This document shows positions 26,313 to 37,500 of a DNA stretch of 64,000 nucleotides, piece by piece. The position numbers and the translations under genes were made by a program. The DNA lies in assembly GCF_003115855.1 (NCBI RefSeq), contig NZ_KZ819072.1, positions 248,001 through 312,000 of the forward strand, given 5' to 3'. The notes under the pieces are model-generated. The model did no database searches, was not told where the DNA came from, and worked only from the letters and a program-made list of their open reading frames with translations. The stretch is from Brenneria corticis (GTDB lineage: Bacteria; Pseudomonadota; Gammaproteobacteria; Enterobacterales; Enterobacteriaceae). Position 1 is the first letter of the stretch. The number at the start of each line of letters is the position of its first letter.

Positions 26313-26858
26313 ATGAGCATTAATATCTTCAGCGCTTGCCTGTTTACTACCAAAGCTTTTGAGAACATCATGAAATATGATTGCACTGATGCATCCATAA
26401 CTATTTTTGATGCTGAATACACTATCGATATCAATATGTTAAGTGAAATTATTATCAATTATCCAACTGACTTTATTATTGTACTGAATAATCGCAATCA
26501 CAGTCCAATTATGATAGCGAAAAGAATCATTATTTTATCCAAGCACACATCTGTCAATATCATTAAAAAAATCATCTATAGCATCTGTTTCTTTAGAGAA
26601 ATAAAATCAAAGACAATATCGCTATCGCCTCATGAAAAAGTGTTTTTTGATTATTGGCTTGGCGGGGAAACAATAAATTTTATCGCAGAACACATGTCTA
26701 TCACCCCCAAAACGGCTAATAATATAAAAAATAATATTTATAAAAAATATGGAACAAAAGACTTACTCACATTTTTACTGATATCAAAGGTTTCAAATAT
26801 GCGAGGCATCAGCAATGCCAAGCATTATAGAATAACCAGCTTCTGTCGGGCGGCCTGA
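26313..26858 (+). CDS. LuxR-type HTH protein
   Basis: 181 residues from ATG 26313 (a TTG start at 26286 is also possible; no clear ribosome site). AT-rich. The N-terminal 100 residues are a receiver-sized unknown domain (DASITIFDAEYTIDINMLSE). A LuxR/FixJ-type HTH is seen at about 110-165: LSPHEKVFFDYWLGGETINF, then ITPKTANNIKNNIYKKYGTK. The first domain lacks a clear phosphorylation Asp pattern. It lies directly after the flagellin gene and may regulate it or the host's surface genes, as such solitary HTH proteins often do near adhesin genes. Confidence 0.7.
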   Translation: MSINIFSACLFTTKAFENIMKYDCTDASITIFDAEYTIDINMLSEIIINYPTDFIIVLNNRNHSPIMIAKRIIILSKHTSVNIIKKIIYSICFFREIKSKTISLSPHEKVFFDYWLGGETINFIAEHMSITPKTANNIKNNIYKKYGTKDLLTFLLISKVSNMRGISNAKHYRITSFCRAA

Positions 26859-26892
26859 TTGAAACTTTTTCCCGCCATCAGCTCAACGTTTT

Positions 26893-27255
26893 TTGCTCTA
26901 TTTTTCCGACCACGGCGAGGAGGTATATGAAGCCCACCGCATAACGTGCTGGGCCGTAACGAAAGTGCGCCAACCCGAGCCATGTACACTGTTCCGTTTA
27001 TCCTGTGGCTGTCGCCCGAATGGCCATCCCCGCCAGTATGCTGCGTATGCGGACCGGAAATACAGCAGAGCCCATCTCATCCATACCAGGGCAGATTTAG
27101 CAGGGCTAAGCCATGACTTCTACGAACCGGGGAAAAGCCTGGTCAGTGAGGATTTCAGGCCGACAATCTGCGGGATCGGCAATCCGTATAAGAAGAACAG
27201 ACTGAAAGATTTTGATGCGTTGCCTTCGGTTATTGATACGCTTAAAACTGAGTAA
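26893..27255 (+). pseudogene. Phosphoethanolamine transferase C-terminal remnant (CptA/EptB-like)
   Basis: The end of an alkaline-phosphatase-fold transferase of the inner membrane. Frame one gives LYFSDHGEEVYE (metal-site Asp/His of the fold); a second frame gives GRNESAPTRAMYTVPFILWL and SPEW; frame one resumes with PRQYAAYADRKY, ADLAGLSHDFYEPGKSLVSE and ends VIDTLKTE. Two compensating frameshifts at about 26940 and 27020 and loss of the whole N-terminal membrane part make it non-functional. It shows an older cargo gene that was lost. Confidence 0.75.
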
Positions 27256-27440
27256 TAAATCATAGCTAACTATTAATAATAAAAAGAAATTATTATCGAA
27301 AAAAGTACTTTATTTACTGGTAGTTAACCTATAGCTACCGGCTTCAAATCCCTGTATGCAGTATGTGGTGCAAACCACTTGAACCACACTGATTTTGCGA
27401 GCATCATCACAATAATCCCTTTTTTTGCCTATTTTGAATT

Positions 27441-27884
27441 ATGTCATCTGTTCAAGCACTTCAAACGGCGATAACCAATATGTCTATGTGGCGTAAAGGC
27501 GACCAGCGTGCGCCACATAAACCATTGTTATTGCTTTATGTGCTTTCAGCCTATCAGAAAGGGCATTCGCGCTTGTTTCACTATGGCGACGAAATTCGTC
27601 CGCATATCCTGGCCCTTCTGAACAGCTTTGGGCCACAGCGGCGTGCTCATTATCCGGAGATGCCATTCTGGCGGCTGAGGGGAGATGGTTTCTGGCAGTT
27701 GCAGAATGATGAGCGTTGTTTGCTGCAGAAAGGGAGCAGACAACCGCCCAACCGCGAGTTGATTCAGCACGATGTCATGGGGGGATTTGATGAAGCCAGC
27801 TATCAGCTATTATGCAAACAGCCGCAACTCATCGATAAACTGGCTCAGCAGATCTTAAGCGAACCTGGAATACAGCATTTATAA
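27441..27884 (+). CDS. SBD-only fragment of a phosphorothioate-dependent HNH nuclease
   Basis: 147 residues. The sequence matches the N-terminal sulfur-binding-domain half of SBD-HNH enzymes that cut phosphorothioate-modified DNA (as in ScoMcrA/SprMcrA type proteins): TNMSMWRKGDQRAPHKPLLL, NSFGPQRRAHYPEMPFWRLR, GDGFWQLQNDERCLLQK. The frame ends at residue 147, and the following 380 bp do not contain the HNH half in any frame I can read, where full-length members have about 290 residues. So it is either a truncated remnant or a stand-alone PT-DNA reader. No dnd genes are in the window. Confidence 0.72.
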   Translation: MSSVQALQTAITNMSMWRKGDQRAPHKPLLLLYVLSAYQKGHSRLFHYGDEIRPHILALLNSFGPQRRAHYPEMPFWRLRGDGFWQLQNDERCLLQKGSRQPPNRELIQHDVMGGFDEASYQLLCKQPQLIDKLAQQILSEPGIQHL

Positions 27885-28264
27885 TTCATTTTTGAATAAT
27901 AATCAGATAGCTATGATAGCCTAAATTTCTCTCAAAAATGAGATTCTCCGTGCTTGGCAACATATAGAATTTTTCCAGCCCGATACACAGGAAGAAAGAA
28001 TAGTTTGCAAATATCGCTTAATAAGCTCGGTCAGCATGAGATAACCTAAATCGTGGTAACAAAGGCTAAGAGCCTAGCGAACTGATGACATTGCTCCCTG
28101 AAAAGAAAAGTGCAAGCCAAGGTTCGACGTTCAACGATATACAAACGGTGACGAGTCCTACTTTTGCACCAATACCGAATACCGCACGATAGCGTACTTA
28201 TAGAGGGTGATGGCGGGTCAAGATCACCCGATTTGACTACTACACTATTAGCAAGGAGTTTGCT
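27885..28264. other. Non-coding region upstream of Druantia
   Basis: 380 bp with no supported gene. It should hold the druH promoter; an AAGGAG ribosome site lies at its end before the TTG start. A few short imperfect inverted repeats near 28150-28230 may be regulatory. Confidence 0.4.
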
Positions 28265-31200
28265 TTGAGTCAGTCTGACCTCGTTTCAATATTCAAATGC
28301 ACCCCCTGGTTGGCGAAGTTTCTTACCCGTCGTGGTTTAAAAAAAACGGATGGTCGGCCTTTATATGAATATCATGCAACTAGCGATGAATACGCCGATC
28401 TAAAACGGCTTCTGCGAGAAATCGGGCAGCCTGAAAAACTAAAAAATGATAAAGGCTACGCAGCCTGTTTTACACTTTTTTGCTCTGAATGGTACCGCCG
28501 AGATTATGGTCGGGACTGTGGATGGAGCTGGGATCCCATTCACACTGCTCTGGGCGTCAGTTTGTCTCCCTCGGAGTTAAGTGTTTTGATGCCAAAAGGA
28601 TTGGAGGGATTTTGGGAGCGCCCTATTCGGTTTTATGAATCAGAACGCCGTAATTTTCTTGGTTCACTTTTTAGTGAAGGTGGTTTGCCTTTCAAGCTAT
28701 TGAAACAGTCAGATAGTCGTTTCCAGTCGGTTTTTTCCCGCATTCTTAATCAATATGAACAAGCCACGCTATTTGGACACTCGACGCCGACATTAGTCCA
28801 GATGATGGTTGAAAAGTCGTCTCTTCCTCAGGTATTTCAGGAAGATACATCTATAGAATTAATCGCTCGTATGGCAGAGCAATTGATCTCTTTGGTGCAA
28901 CTTTATGATCTCAGTACCCATGCTGAACCTGTGAAAGAGCTTGATCGCGTGCATCCCAAATGGCGCGACAGTTTCCCAATGCCACTTGACGATGACACGG
29001 GTACTCAATTCCTTAATGGCCTGCTGCGTTCTGCATCGGCGGAAAGCCAGCCCCGACTAAAAAGAAATAAGTCACTGGCATGCCTCTTTTTTTGGTCAGA
29101 ACGAAACCCCGATACATTGCGTACCCATCTTTCTTTGCCGGATGAGATGACCTTTCCACTGTTAAGTGAGCCCTCAACGACCCGCTTTGAACTGGCTGTG
29201 TGCGAGGATGGAGAAGATAGGATTAATCTGGGTAGCGCTTACGCTACGCTAGAAAATAGGCATGCCAAAGTGCGGTTGCGTAAAAATGAAGTCCAGTTCG
29301 ACAGACATCGACCTGCCACCCGTTTGTCACTAGTTGCTCGTGCGGGTGGTGTGATGATCGGCGAGGTCAACATTGCCGGGAGTGAAATCGCCGTCGGTGA
29401 TGTTCCACTGGTTTTTGCGCGTGAAGAGGACGCATGGTCATTGCAAGGACATGCTTCATGCAGCGTTCGTAGCAGTGATGTTTTAATTATCTTTCCCGAA
29501 GGTGGACAACTGGCTGTGGCTGATAGCCATTCGTCTTTGGAAAGTCGTGCTTTCGGCTGTCCCGTATTGATGGCGAAAGGACGTCAGGATGTTCTCATTA
29601 AAGGTGAAGAGAACTATCGCATTCGCGTGGGACTGGAGCAGGTTCGCCAGCCTGGTCTGGAATTACAGGGTAAGCGTCTGAGCTGGACGACCTATCCCGA
29701 CGATGTCTTTCTTGGTGCCCCGCGAGTCATGCAAAAAATGGGTATACCAGCGATTCGCTACAGCCGTTTTTTAAGCGGTAAAGATATTGATGTGTGCGAG
29801 CTGCATGACGCCATGGGAACGCATTTCTTATCTATCCGCAATGAGAATAATGAAACGCTGTTACGTCGCAAAATTGGAATATTACCTGCGGATTTTCAGA
29901 TTGAGATACAGAGCGGTGAACGAGCTAACGAAGGTATGATCGTCATACACACACACCATAACTGCTTGTATGCACTAAAAGATAAAACGCTGGAAGTGGG
30001 TCGCAAACGCAATGGGAACAAAACAGAAATAGTGATCAAAGCGGAAGGTGTGCCCCCGGCGGCTGTGCAATTACAGGTGACTCCGAGCTTGATGGAAGCC
30101 CCTGTTAGCATTGTTATGCCATTCCCATCCAGTGGTTGCCTTGCTTTTGATGCGGAAGGCCAGCGGCTGGCAAAAAATATCACCATCACCGATTTACTGG
30201 GCTCACGGGCGTTCCTTTTTGGCAAAAATGGCGAGCCGACGCGTTTCACACTTGAATTACGCTTGCGTTCAAACAGTGGACAGCAGGCATGGCATGAGTG
30301 GCGTTATAACGCCGGTGAACGCCCGCTTGAAATCAATCTTTATAGCCTGAAAGAACATATTGAAAACTTACTTTCCCTCGGTTCGGGGATTGACCAGATT
30401 GTGGATATGCGGATCAGCGGCATAGGCGGTAACGGCAACTGGCAAATCCGGCGCTATAAATACAGCCTGGAATACGATCCGGCATTGCAATTACTGCGTT
30501 CCAATTCGATTCACAACGCATCAGGGAAAGCGCCTTCACCTGTCATCATGTTGCTGAGCGAGCCAGAACGAAAATCCATCCCTCTGACATCCAGAATGAG
30601 CGAGAGTGTTCCGGTAGGAGAATTTGAGCTGGGATCGGTTGTGGGGAAAAATGGCCCCTGGCTGGTTCTGCCAAAACCGGGCGAAGAAACCGCATTCCGA
30701 CCCTGTTTTATTCGCGGTGAGCAACGACCGGAAACTGAAAGGCAAAGTGTCCTCTCTCTGCAAAAAGCCACCCAACTTTTTAAGCCTGGAGTCGAAGTTA
30801 ATACGATCTCTCTGGTTCTGGAGCAGATGGCTGACGACCCGGCACACTCAGGATGGCAATTTCTGCGTAGCCTTTATGATCAATTTGGTTACCTGCCGTT
30901 GGCAACATTCGAGGTATGGCGTGCACTGTTCCAGTCCCCCCAGGCACTGGCAATGTCGTTGTTTAAATTCGAGATGTCATCTGAATATCTCGCAAGAATT
31001 GAAGCTGAATTCCCAGTCTTTTGGGAGTTCTTACCGGTTCAGGAAATCAAAAACGCAGCAGCAAGAATGAAAGCCTTCATGACGAGTAAAGGCGCATCCT
31101 CGGAAATGCAGAGTGGTTTCATCAATAAGATGTACCAACGGTTGGGGACGGTTTTTCCAACTTACTCAAGCGAGATATACGAATGGCTCAGCCTGGCCAC

Positions 31201-31561
31201 TTTACCGAGAAGTATTCCGCCGTCGATAATGAAAGACATTATTCAGGGCTGGTATCAGGAGCTCCTTCGCGAGCATGGGGAGTCCCGCTGGCCGGAATAT
31301 GGCGGCCCACGCCTCTATCACTGGATCCAGTCGCAAGCCGATCCCGTCATTGAGATCTCTCCAGATACGCATTTTCGCTATGCCGTTGCATGGCTGCCAA
31401 TTTTTGCCGCCGCAGTGGCCAGCGGCAAAACAACCTATACCAGTGTTTTTGGTCATGAACCCGGTGCCGTATTTTTCTTACGTCAGGTCAGAGATTTTGA
31501 CTCTCGCTGGTTTAACGCTTTGTTTCAGTACTGCTTGCTGCGTAACGTTACGGAAAAATAA
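28265..31561 (+). CDS. druH: Druantia type III protein DruH
   Basis: 1098 residues, starting at TTG 28265: AAGGAG eight bases upstream supports this unusual start. No enzymatic motif is visible. The sequence is largely beta-rich in the middle (about 320-780, with many short strand-like repeats such as GGVMIGEVNIAGSEIAVGDV) with helical ends. Identity is based on position and size: it is followed after 2 bp by a very large DUF1998 helicase, which is the two-gene DruH-DruE arrangement of type III Druantia anti-phage systems. Its mechanism is unknown to me. No signal peptide or membrane segment is seen. Confidence 0.82.
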   Translation: MSQSDLVSIFKCTPWLAKFLTRRGLKKTDGRPLYEYHATSDEYADLKRLLREIGQPEKLKNDKGYAACFTLFCSEWYRRDYGRDCGWSWDPIHTALGVSLSPSELSVLMPKGLEGFWERPIRFYESERRNFLGSLFSEGGLPFKLLKQSDSRFQSVFSRILNQYEQATLFGHSTPTLVQMMVEKSSLPQVFQEDTSIELIARMAEQLISLVQLYDLSTHAEPVKELDRVHPKWRDSFPMPLDDDTGTQFLNGLLRSASAESQPRLKRNKSLACLFFWSERNPDTLRTHLSLPDEMTFPLLSEPSTTRFELAVCEDGEDRINLGSAYATLENRHAKVRLRKNEVQFDRHRPATRLSLVARAGGVMIGEVNIAGSEIAVGDVPLVFAREEDAWSLQGHASCSVRSSDVLIIFPEGGQLAVADSHSSLESRAFGCPVLMAKGRQDVLIKGEENYRIRVGLEQVRQPGLELQGKRLSWTTYPDDVFLGAPRVMQKMGIPAIRYSRFLSGKDIDVCELHDAMGTHFLSIRNENNETLLRRKIGILPADFQIEIQSGERANEGMIVIHTHHNCLYALKDKTLEVGRKRNGNKTEIVIKAEGVPPAAVQLQVTPSLMEAPVSIVMPFPSSGCLAFDAEGQRLAKNITITDLLGSRAFLFGKNGEPTRFTLELRLRSNSGQQAWHEWRYNAGERPLEINLYSLKEHIENLLSLGSGIDQIVDMRISGIGGNGNWQIRRYKYSLEYDPALQLLRSNSIHNASGKAPSPVIMLLSEPERKSIPLTSRMSESVPVGEFELGSVVGKNGPWLVLPKPGEETAFRPCFIRGEQRPETERQSVLSLQKATQLFKPGVEVNTISLVLEQMADDPAHSGWQFLRSLYDQFGYLPLATFEVWRALFQSPQALAMSLFKFEMSSEYLARIEAEFPVFWEFLPVQEIKNAAARMKAFMTSKGASSEMQSGFINKMYQRLGTVFPTYSSEIYEWLSLATLPRSIPPSIMKDIIQGWYQELLREHGESRWPEYGGPRLYHWIQSQADPVIEISPDTHFRYAVAWLPIFAAAVASGKTTYTSVFGHEPGAVFFLRQVRDFDSRWFNALFQYCLLRNVTEK

Positions 31562-31563
31562 AA

Positions 31564-34500
31564 ATGACTACACGCTATTTTTCGACACTCATTGAACAAT
31601 CACTCTCTCGCTCGACGGAAGCGACGCTCAGTATTCTGAGCATTACCAATCCCCAGCTACGTGAGCATCTTGCACAGCAAATGGCTGCGGAATGTGGGGC
31701 AGAAGGTTCATTTCTCGCATCACCGGTTTTCGAACAAACCTTTGGCTGGGAAGAATCTACTTTCACGATGCGCCAACTGGCAACGGAAAAAACGTTGCTG
31801 AGTAAAGAAGTGGTGGCATCACTGGATAGTGAAAAAAACGGTCGCTATCGCTTTGGCGCAGGCTGGAAGCCCTTTACCCACCAGTTAGCCAGCTGGAAAT
31901 CGTTGCTTGAGCAGAAGCATTCTATTGTGGTGACTAGCGGTACCGGCTCCGGTAAGACCGAGTGTTTTATGGTGCCGGTACTGGAGGATATCCACCGCGA
32001 ATTACGCGCTAACGGCAATAAGCCTCTAGTTGGCGTCCGTGCACTGTTTCTTTACCCACTCAATGCGTTGATTAATTCCCAGCGCGAGCGTCTGGATGCC
32101 TGGACGCGCAGTTTCGGGACGGGAATTCGCTATTGCTTGTATAACGGCAACACCAAAGAGAAACATTCGGCAGTTAAAAGCGAACAAGAGAAAAAGCTGA
32201 ATGAGGTACTTTCGCGGGAGAAGATGCGTGAAGAACCAGCACCTATCCTGGTTACCAATGGCACTATGCTGGAATACATGATGATTCGCCAGGTTGATGC
32301 GCCCATTATTCAGCAATCTAAAGCGCAAAAATCATTACGCTGGATTGTGCTGGACGAAGCACACACCTACGTTGGCTCACAGGCTGCCGAACTGGCGTTG
32401 CAATTGCGGCGTGTAATGAATGCCTTTGGTGTTACGCCCAGGGACGTCCGGTTTGTCGCGACATCGGCGACCATTGCCGGAAGCGATGCAGAGAAGCAAC
32501 TGAAAAAATTCTTGTCTGAGCTTTCGGGCGTACCGCAGGATCGGATTGATGTGCTGGGGGGCAAACGCATTGTGCCCGATCTCGACGCGAGCCTGAATCG
32601 CTCTGTTTCTCTGGATTTGCTTGAAGCTATTCCCGATGCTGGCGAAAAAGAGGTTAGCCCGGAGCGCTATAGCGCATTAACCCATTCGCCGGAAGCGCGC
32701 TACATACGTGAAATGCTGGTCGGTCAGCAGCGGGCAATGAAACTGGATGTGTTGACCGCGCGCCTCAATGAACTCACCAGACAGTGCTATACCCAGCAGG
32801 ATGTTCTGCACTGGATTGATCTCTGTTCCGGTACACGCCCGAATGAACAGGATCCTGCTTTTCTCAAGGTCAGGGCGCATATTTTTCAGCGCAATACTCA
32901 GGGGCTATGGGCCTGTGCCGACAAAAACTGCACGGCAAAACAGGGTTCGGCCCTGGAGAAAAACTGGCCATTTGGCTATGTCTACGTAAACCAGCGGCAG
33001 AACTGCTCGTGCGGCAGCCCGGTATTTGAACTGGCATTTTGTAATGAATGCAATGAACCCCATCTGCTGGCACGGGAGAAAAAAGGCAAGCTTGTCCAGT
33101 GGGAAAATAAAGGCGGTGACGAGTTCTCCCTACAGGACGATATGCCGGAGGATTTTGAGCCGGTTGCTGAAAAAGTCGAAAAAGAGATTGTCATTAAAAC
33201 TCCGCACATTATTGCTGCGGAACATAATGAGGCGGCTGGCTACACGCTTCAGCGACTTGATCGTCAAACGCACAGTATCGGTGTTGTCCACGATAACAGC
33301 ATTTCTCTGGCCATTAACGATATCGATCAGGTCTGTAGCGCCCGGAGTTGCGGTTACCGGGGGGTAAAAGGGATGTCGCCTTTCCGGCGTGCCATTCTGG
33401 GTAGCCCGTTTTATGTCACACATATTGTTCCCACGGTGCTTGAATACTGCCCTGATTTTGCCGGGAAAAATGGGAAGGGCGATGGCCAACAAACGCTGCC
33501 GGGGCGCGGCAGACGTTTAATTACCTTCACCGATAGCCGCCAGGGCACAGCGCGAATGGCCGTGCGTATGCAGCAAGAAGCCGAACGTAACAGGCTACGT
33601 GGTAGCGTGGTTGAAATCCTGTCGTGGTATCAGAAACAGCGATCAACCGGGGATGTTATTGTCGCGGATATCGATCCACAGAAATTCCGCGAACTAGCCG
33701 ATAAAGCCCACAAAGAAGCGAAAGAGTATCTCGACATGGGCATGCCTGGTGAGGCGGTGGAAGCGGAGGAAAAAGCTCAGCGTTTCGAACAGCGTCTGAA
33801 ACAGGCGCTGGGCGAGAAAGTGAATGTGCCTCTGGTGTCGCTAAGCTGGCGAGACATGGTTGGCGAGTTACAGAAAACCTTTGATATCAAAGGCCCGATC
33901 CTTCGTTACAACAAATACCATAAACCGGAAATCTTTCGCGAGCATGATGGCCCGGTGAAATTATCGGAGATGCTGTTATTTCGCGAGTTTATGCGCCGTC
34001 CTAAACGCTCCAACAGCCTTGAAACCCAAGGGCTGGTTAAGATCGGTTATCAGGGCCTTGAGAAGGCGCAGATCGTCCCTGACCACTGGCAGGAAAAGGG
34101 GCTTTCACTACAGGACTGGCAGGATTTTCTCAAAATTTCACTCGATTTTTATGTTCGCGAAGGCAGCTATACTCAGTTGGAAGATGACTGGCGGCAGTGG
34201 ATTGGTAGCCGGTTCGCACCGCGTTCCTTGCGCAGCCCCGAATCAGATGAGCATGACGAATATCAGATCAAACGCTGGCCGCAGATTCGCCATGGCAATG
34301 TCTCGCAACGGTTGATCAAGCTTTTGCTGCTGGGCGCCGGGTTGAATGTGAAGAAAACGGCTGATATCGATTTGGTTAATGCCTGGTTGAAAGCGGCCTG
34401 GAAGGCGCTATCCGGGAATCTTGCCGTGTTACGTTCGGACGGGAACCGCTTTTACTTACCGCGTGAGCATATGACCTTTTCGCTAGTGACAAAGGCGTAT

Positions 34501-37500
34501 ATTTGCCCGGTAACCAATAAATTGCTGGATACGGCTTTCAAAGGCTTAACGCCTTACCTGCCCACGCATATCGATTTTGACAACCTGAGCGATGCACAAC
34601 GGCTATCGTATAACGCTGAGCCGGTAACGTTGCCGGAAGTCTGGCATTTTGATCGCTCGCAGGATGATTACGATAACGGCATTAGCAAGATCAGACAGCA
34701 AATTGCGGCAGACGATCTGGTGCAAAAGCTGCGCTCACAGAACCTGTGGACCAATATTAACGACCGGGCTATCGAGGGCGGCTTTTACTACCGCACAGCG
34801 GAACACTCGGCGCAGCAGTCTGCTGAGCGCCTGGAAGAGTATGAAACGATGTTTAAAGAGGGCGGCATTAACGTTCTCAACTGTTCGACCACCATGGAAA
34901 TGGGCGTGGATATTGGTGGTATCTCTGCCGTGGTGATGAATAACGTGCCGCCCCATCCGGCAAACTATTTACAGCGTGCCGGCCGAGCCGGCCGTAGCAA
35001 GGAGTCGCGCGCCATCTCTTTTACTTTGTGTAAAGGCAACCCTCACGATCAGCAGGTTTTTGCTAATACGCTCTGGCCATTCGAAACGACGATCCCAGCA
35101 CCGATGGTGGCCATGAATTCAGAACGTCTGGTGCAGCGGCATGTTAATTCGTTGCTGCTCTCGGAATTTCTATGCCACGTGATCGGGGAAACGGAAAAAG
35201 AGCGGACCAACCTGAACAGCCAGTGGTTCTTTGGCGAGGAGCATGAACAGTCTATCTGTAATCGATTTAAAGTCTGGCTCGACCGCACGACCGCTCCGGT
35301 CGATATCGCACTGGAACAGTTAGTTAAAGGCACTGCACTGCATGGCGTCAGCCCCGACAATCTGCGCCGAAATACGCTCAAGGTCATTTCTTTCTTACAG
35401 CAGCGCTGGCTGGAGATTTACCACGATCTCTCGCGGCAGGAACGCGGGTCGCAGCCTGATACGCCGTATCGTAAGCGCCTGGAAATGGAGAAAAAACGGC
35501 ACTGTGGTGAGTATCTGCTGCGTGACCTGGCTGCGAGAACCTTCCTGCCCGGTTATGGTTTCCCTACCGATGTTGTCACCTTTGATAACTTCAACATGGA
35601 AGATTACATCCGTGAGAAATCGTTCAGAAGCCGCGATAAGAGCGATCGCGAAGATAACGTTTCGCGCTATAAAGGCTTGCCGTCGCGCAACCTGGGTGTG
35701 GCGATCCGCGAGTATGCGCCTGGTGCAGAAATTATTCTCGATGGCCGCGTATTCCGCTCAGCCGGTGTTTCGCTGCACTGGCATAACCTGAACGCGGATA
35801 CCAACGAGCCCCAACGTCTGGACGTCGCCTGGCGTTGCCATAAATGCGGAACGCTGGGTTATGAAGAGGGGATTGCGGGACAAGGCGATCTGTTCTGCAC
35901 CAATGCTTCCTGCGGCGAGCGGATTATTTCGGCAAATAAACGCCAGGTGTTGCAGCCGGCGGGCTTTGTAACTGATGCCTACTACCCGGTGACAAACAAC
36001 ATCGAAACGATGAAGTTCATTCCTGTTGTGCCTGCGTGGGTGTTTGTGCAGGCGGAACGCGTGCCGTTACCAAATCCGTTGACCGGGTTTATGGCATCGG
36101 GTCCCGATGGCCGAGTATTCCAGCAAAGTATGGGCGAAGGTGGTCACGGTTACGCGCTGTGCATGATTTGTGGCCGTGCGGAATCGATGATTAATGAAAA
36201 TGATGTGCCAAAATCGATGGAAGCCCACTACCCACCGCGTCCGGGCAAGGGCGATCGTGACAGTCAGAACCATCGCCTGATCTGCCCGGGCTCCACGGCA
36301 TTGAGGACCAAAGTGACTCTTGGTGCATTGTCACAGACGGATGTGTTTGAGCTTATCCTCAGGCGTCCGCAGAACGGCGAGTATATTCCGGATGGATCCG
36401 ACGAAGGTCGCAGCATTGCGATGACGCTGGCGGTTGCTTTGCGTCGCGCACTGGCCGGAGTGCTGGGGGTTTCCGCCGCTGAACTGGGGTATGCCATTCG
36501 TCCGGTGAAACTGGATAACGATCAGTCTGTACTGGCCATCCAGCTGTATGACGTGATTAGCGGCGGGGCCGGTTTTGCCTCCAGCGCGCCACTGCATATT
36601 GAAGCCCTGCTGAGAGGCATGGTGAAACAGCTCGGCTGTAGCCATTGCGATACCGCTTGTAGTGAGTGCCTTCTCGACTCACAAACCCGTCACGATCACG
36701 ATGTGCTGGATCGTAAAGCGGCGCTGGCCTGGTTGGGTGAGGATTTCACGCACTATATTGGTTTGCCGGAAGAGGAAAAACTGTCGCTGGTGGATGCACA
36801 ATACTGCCCGGGCAGCATTGAAGATGCGATTCGTTGTGTGATTAATGAAGGTGCCACGTCATTGACGGTGTGGCTCAACGAGCCGATCAGTGAGTGGGAT
36901 CTGTATGCCAGTGAGTTTCGCAGAGCGATTCTGCGTTATCAGATGATCGACAATCTCCCTGTGACACTGGTGATCCCGGCCGGTATTACCGATGCAGAAG
37001 TTTTGGGCGAGCTGGCTCAGTTTGCCGCAACAGGCATGCGGATTTGTTGCAGCAAGGCGGCGTTGACGGTGCCTGTTATCGCGCAATTGCAGCGGCGGGA
37101 GAGCGTTATAACGCTGGCGACGCGCGGCACACAGGCGGCCATTCCTGGTTCGGACTGGCATCAGACACAAGAGCTGGTGGTACGTTCACAGGCATTTGCA
37201 TTGGTGGATCTTGAAGAGGTGGATCTGGCGTGCTGGAACGAATCGACAGTTGATCGGGTAAAAGATATTTCCCTCTCAAATGAGCTGAATGGCCCGATTT
37301 CACAATTTGGTCGCCGCTTCTGGGCCGAACTGGAAAAAGCCAATGAAGAGACCGGTACGCTGCTGAAAAACAGCCAGATAACGCGTATCTACTACACTGA
37401 TCGCTATATTCAAAATCCGGCGGCGCTGGTATTGCTGGGCTCGATCCTCAACCAACTGAAATCGCGGATGAGCGGCCATGCACAGGTTGCCATCAATACG

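Noticed and set aside
27885..28264. HNH half of the SBD nuclease in another frame
   Set aside because: Reading the three forward frames gave only short broken pieces without an HNH pattern.
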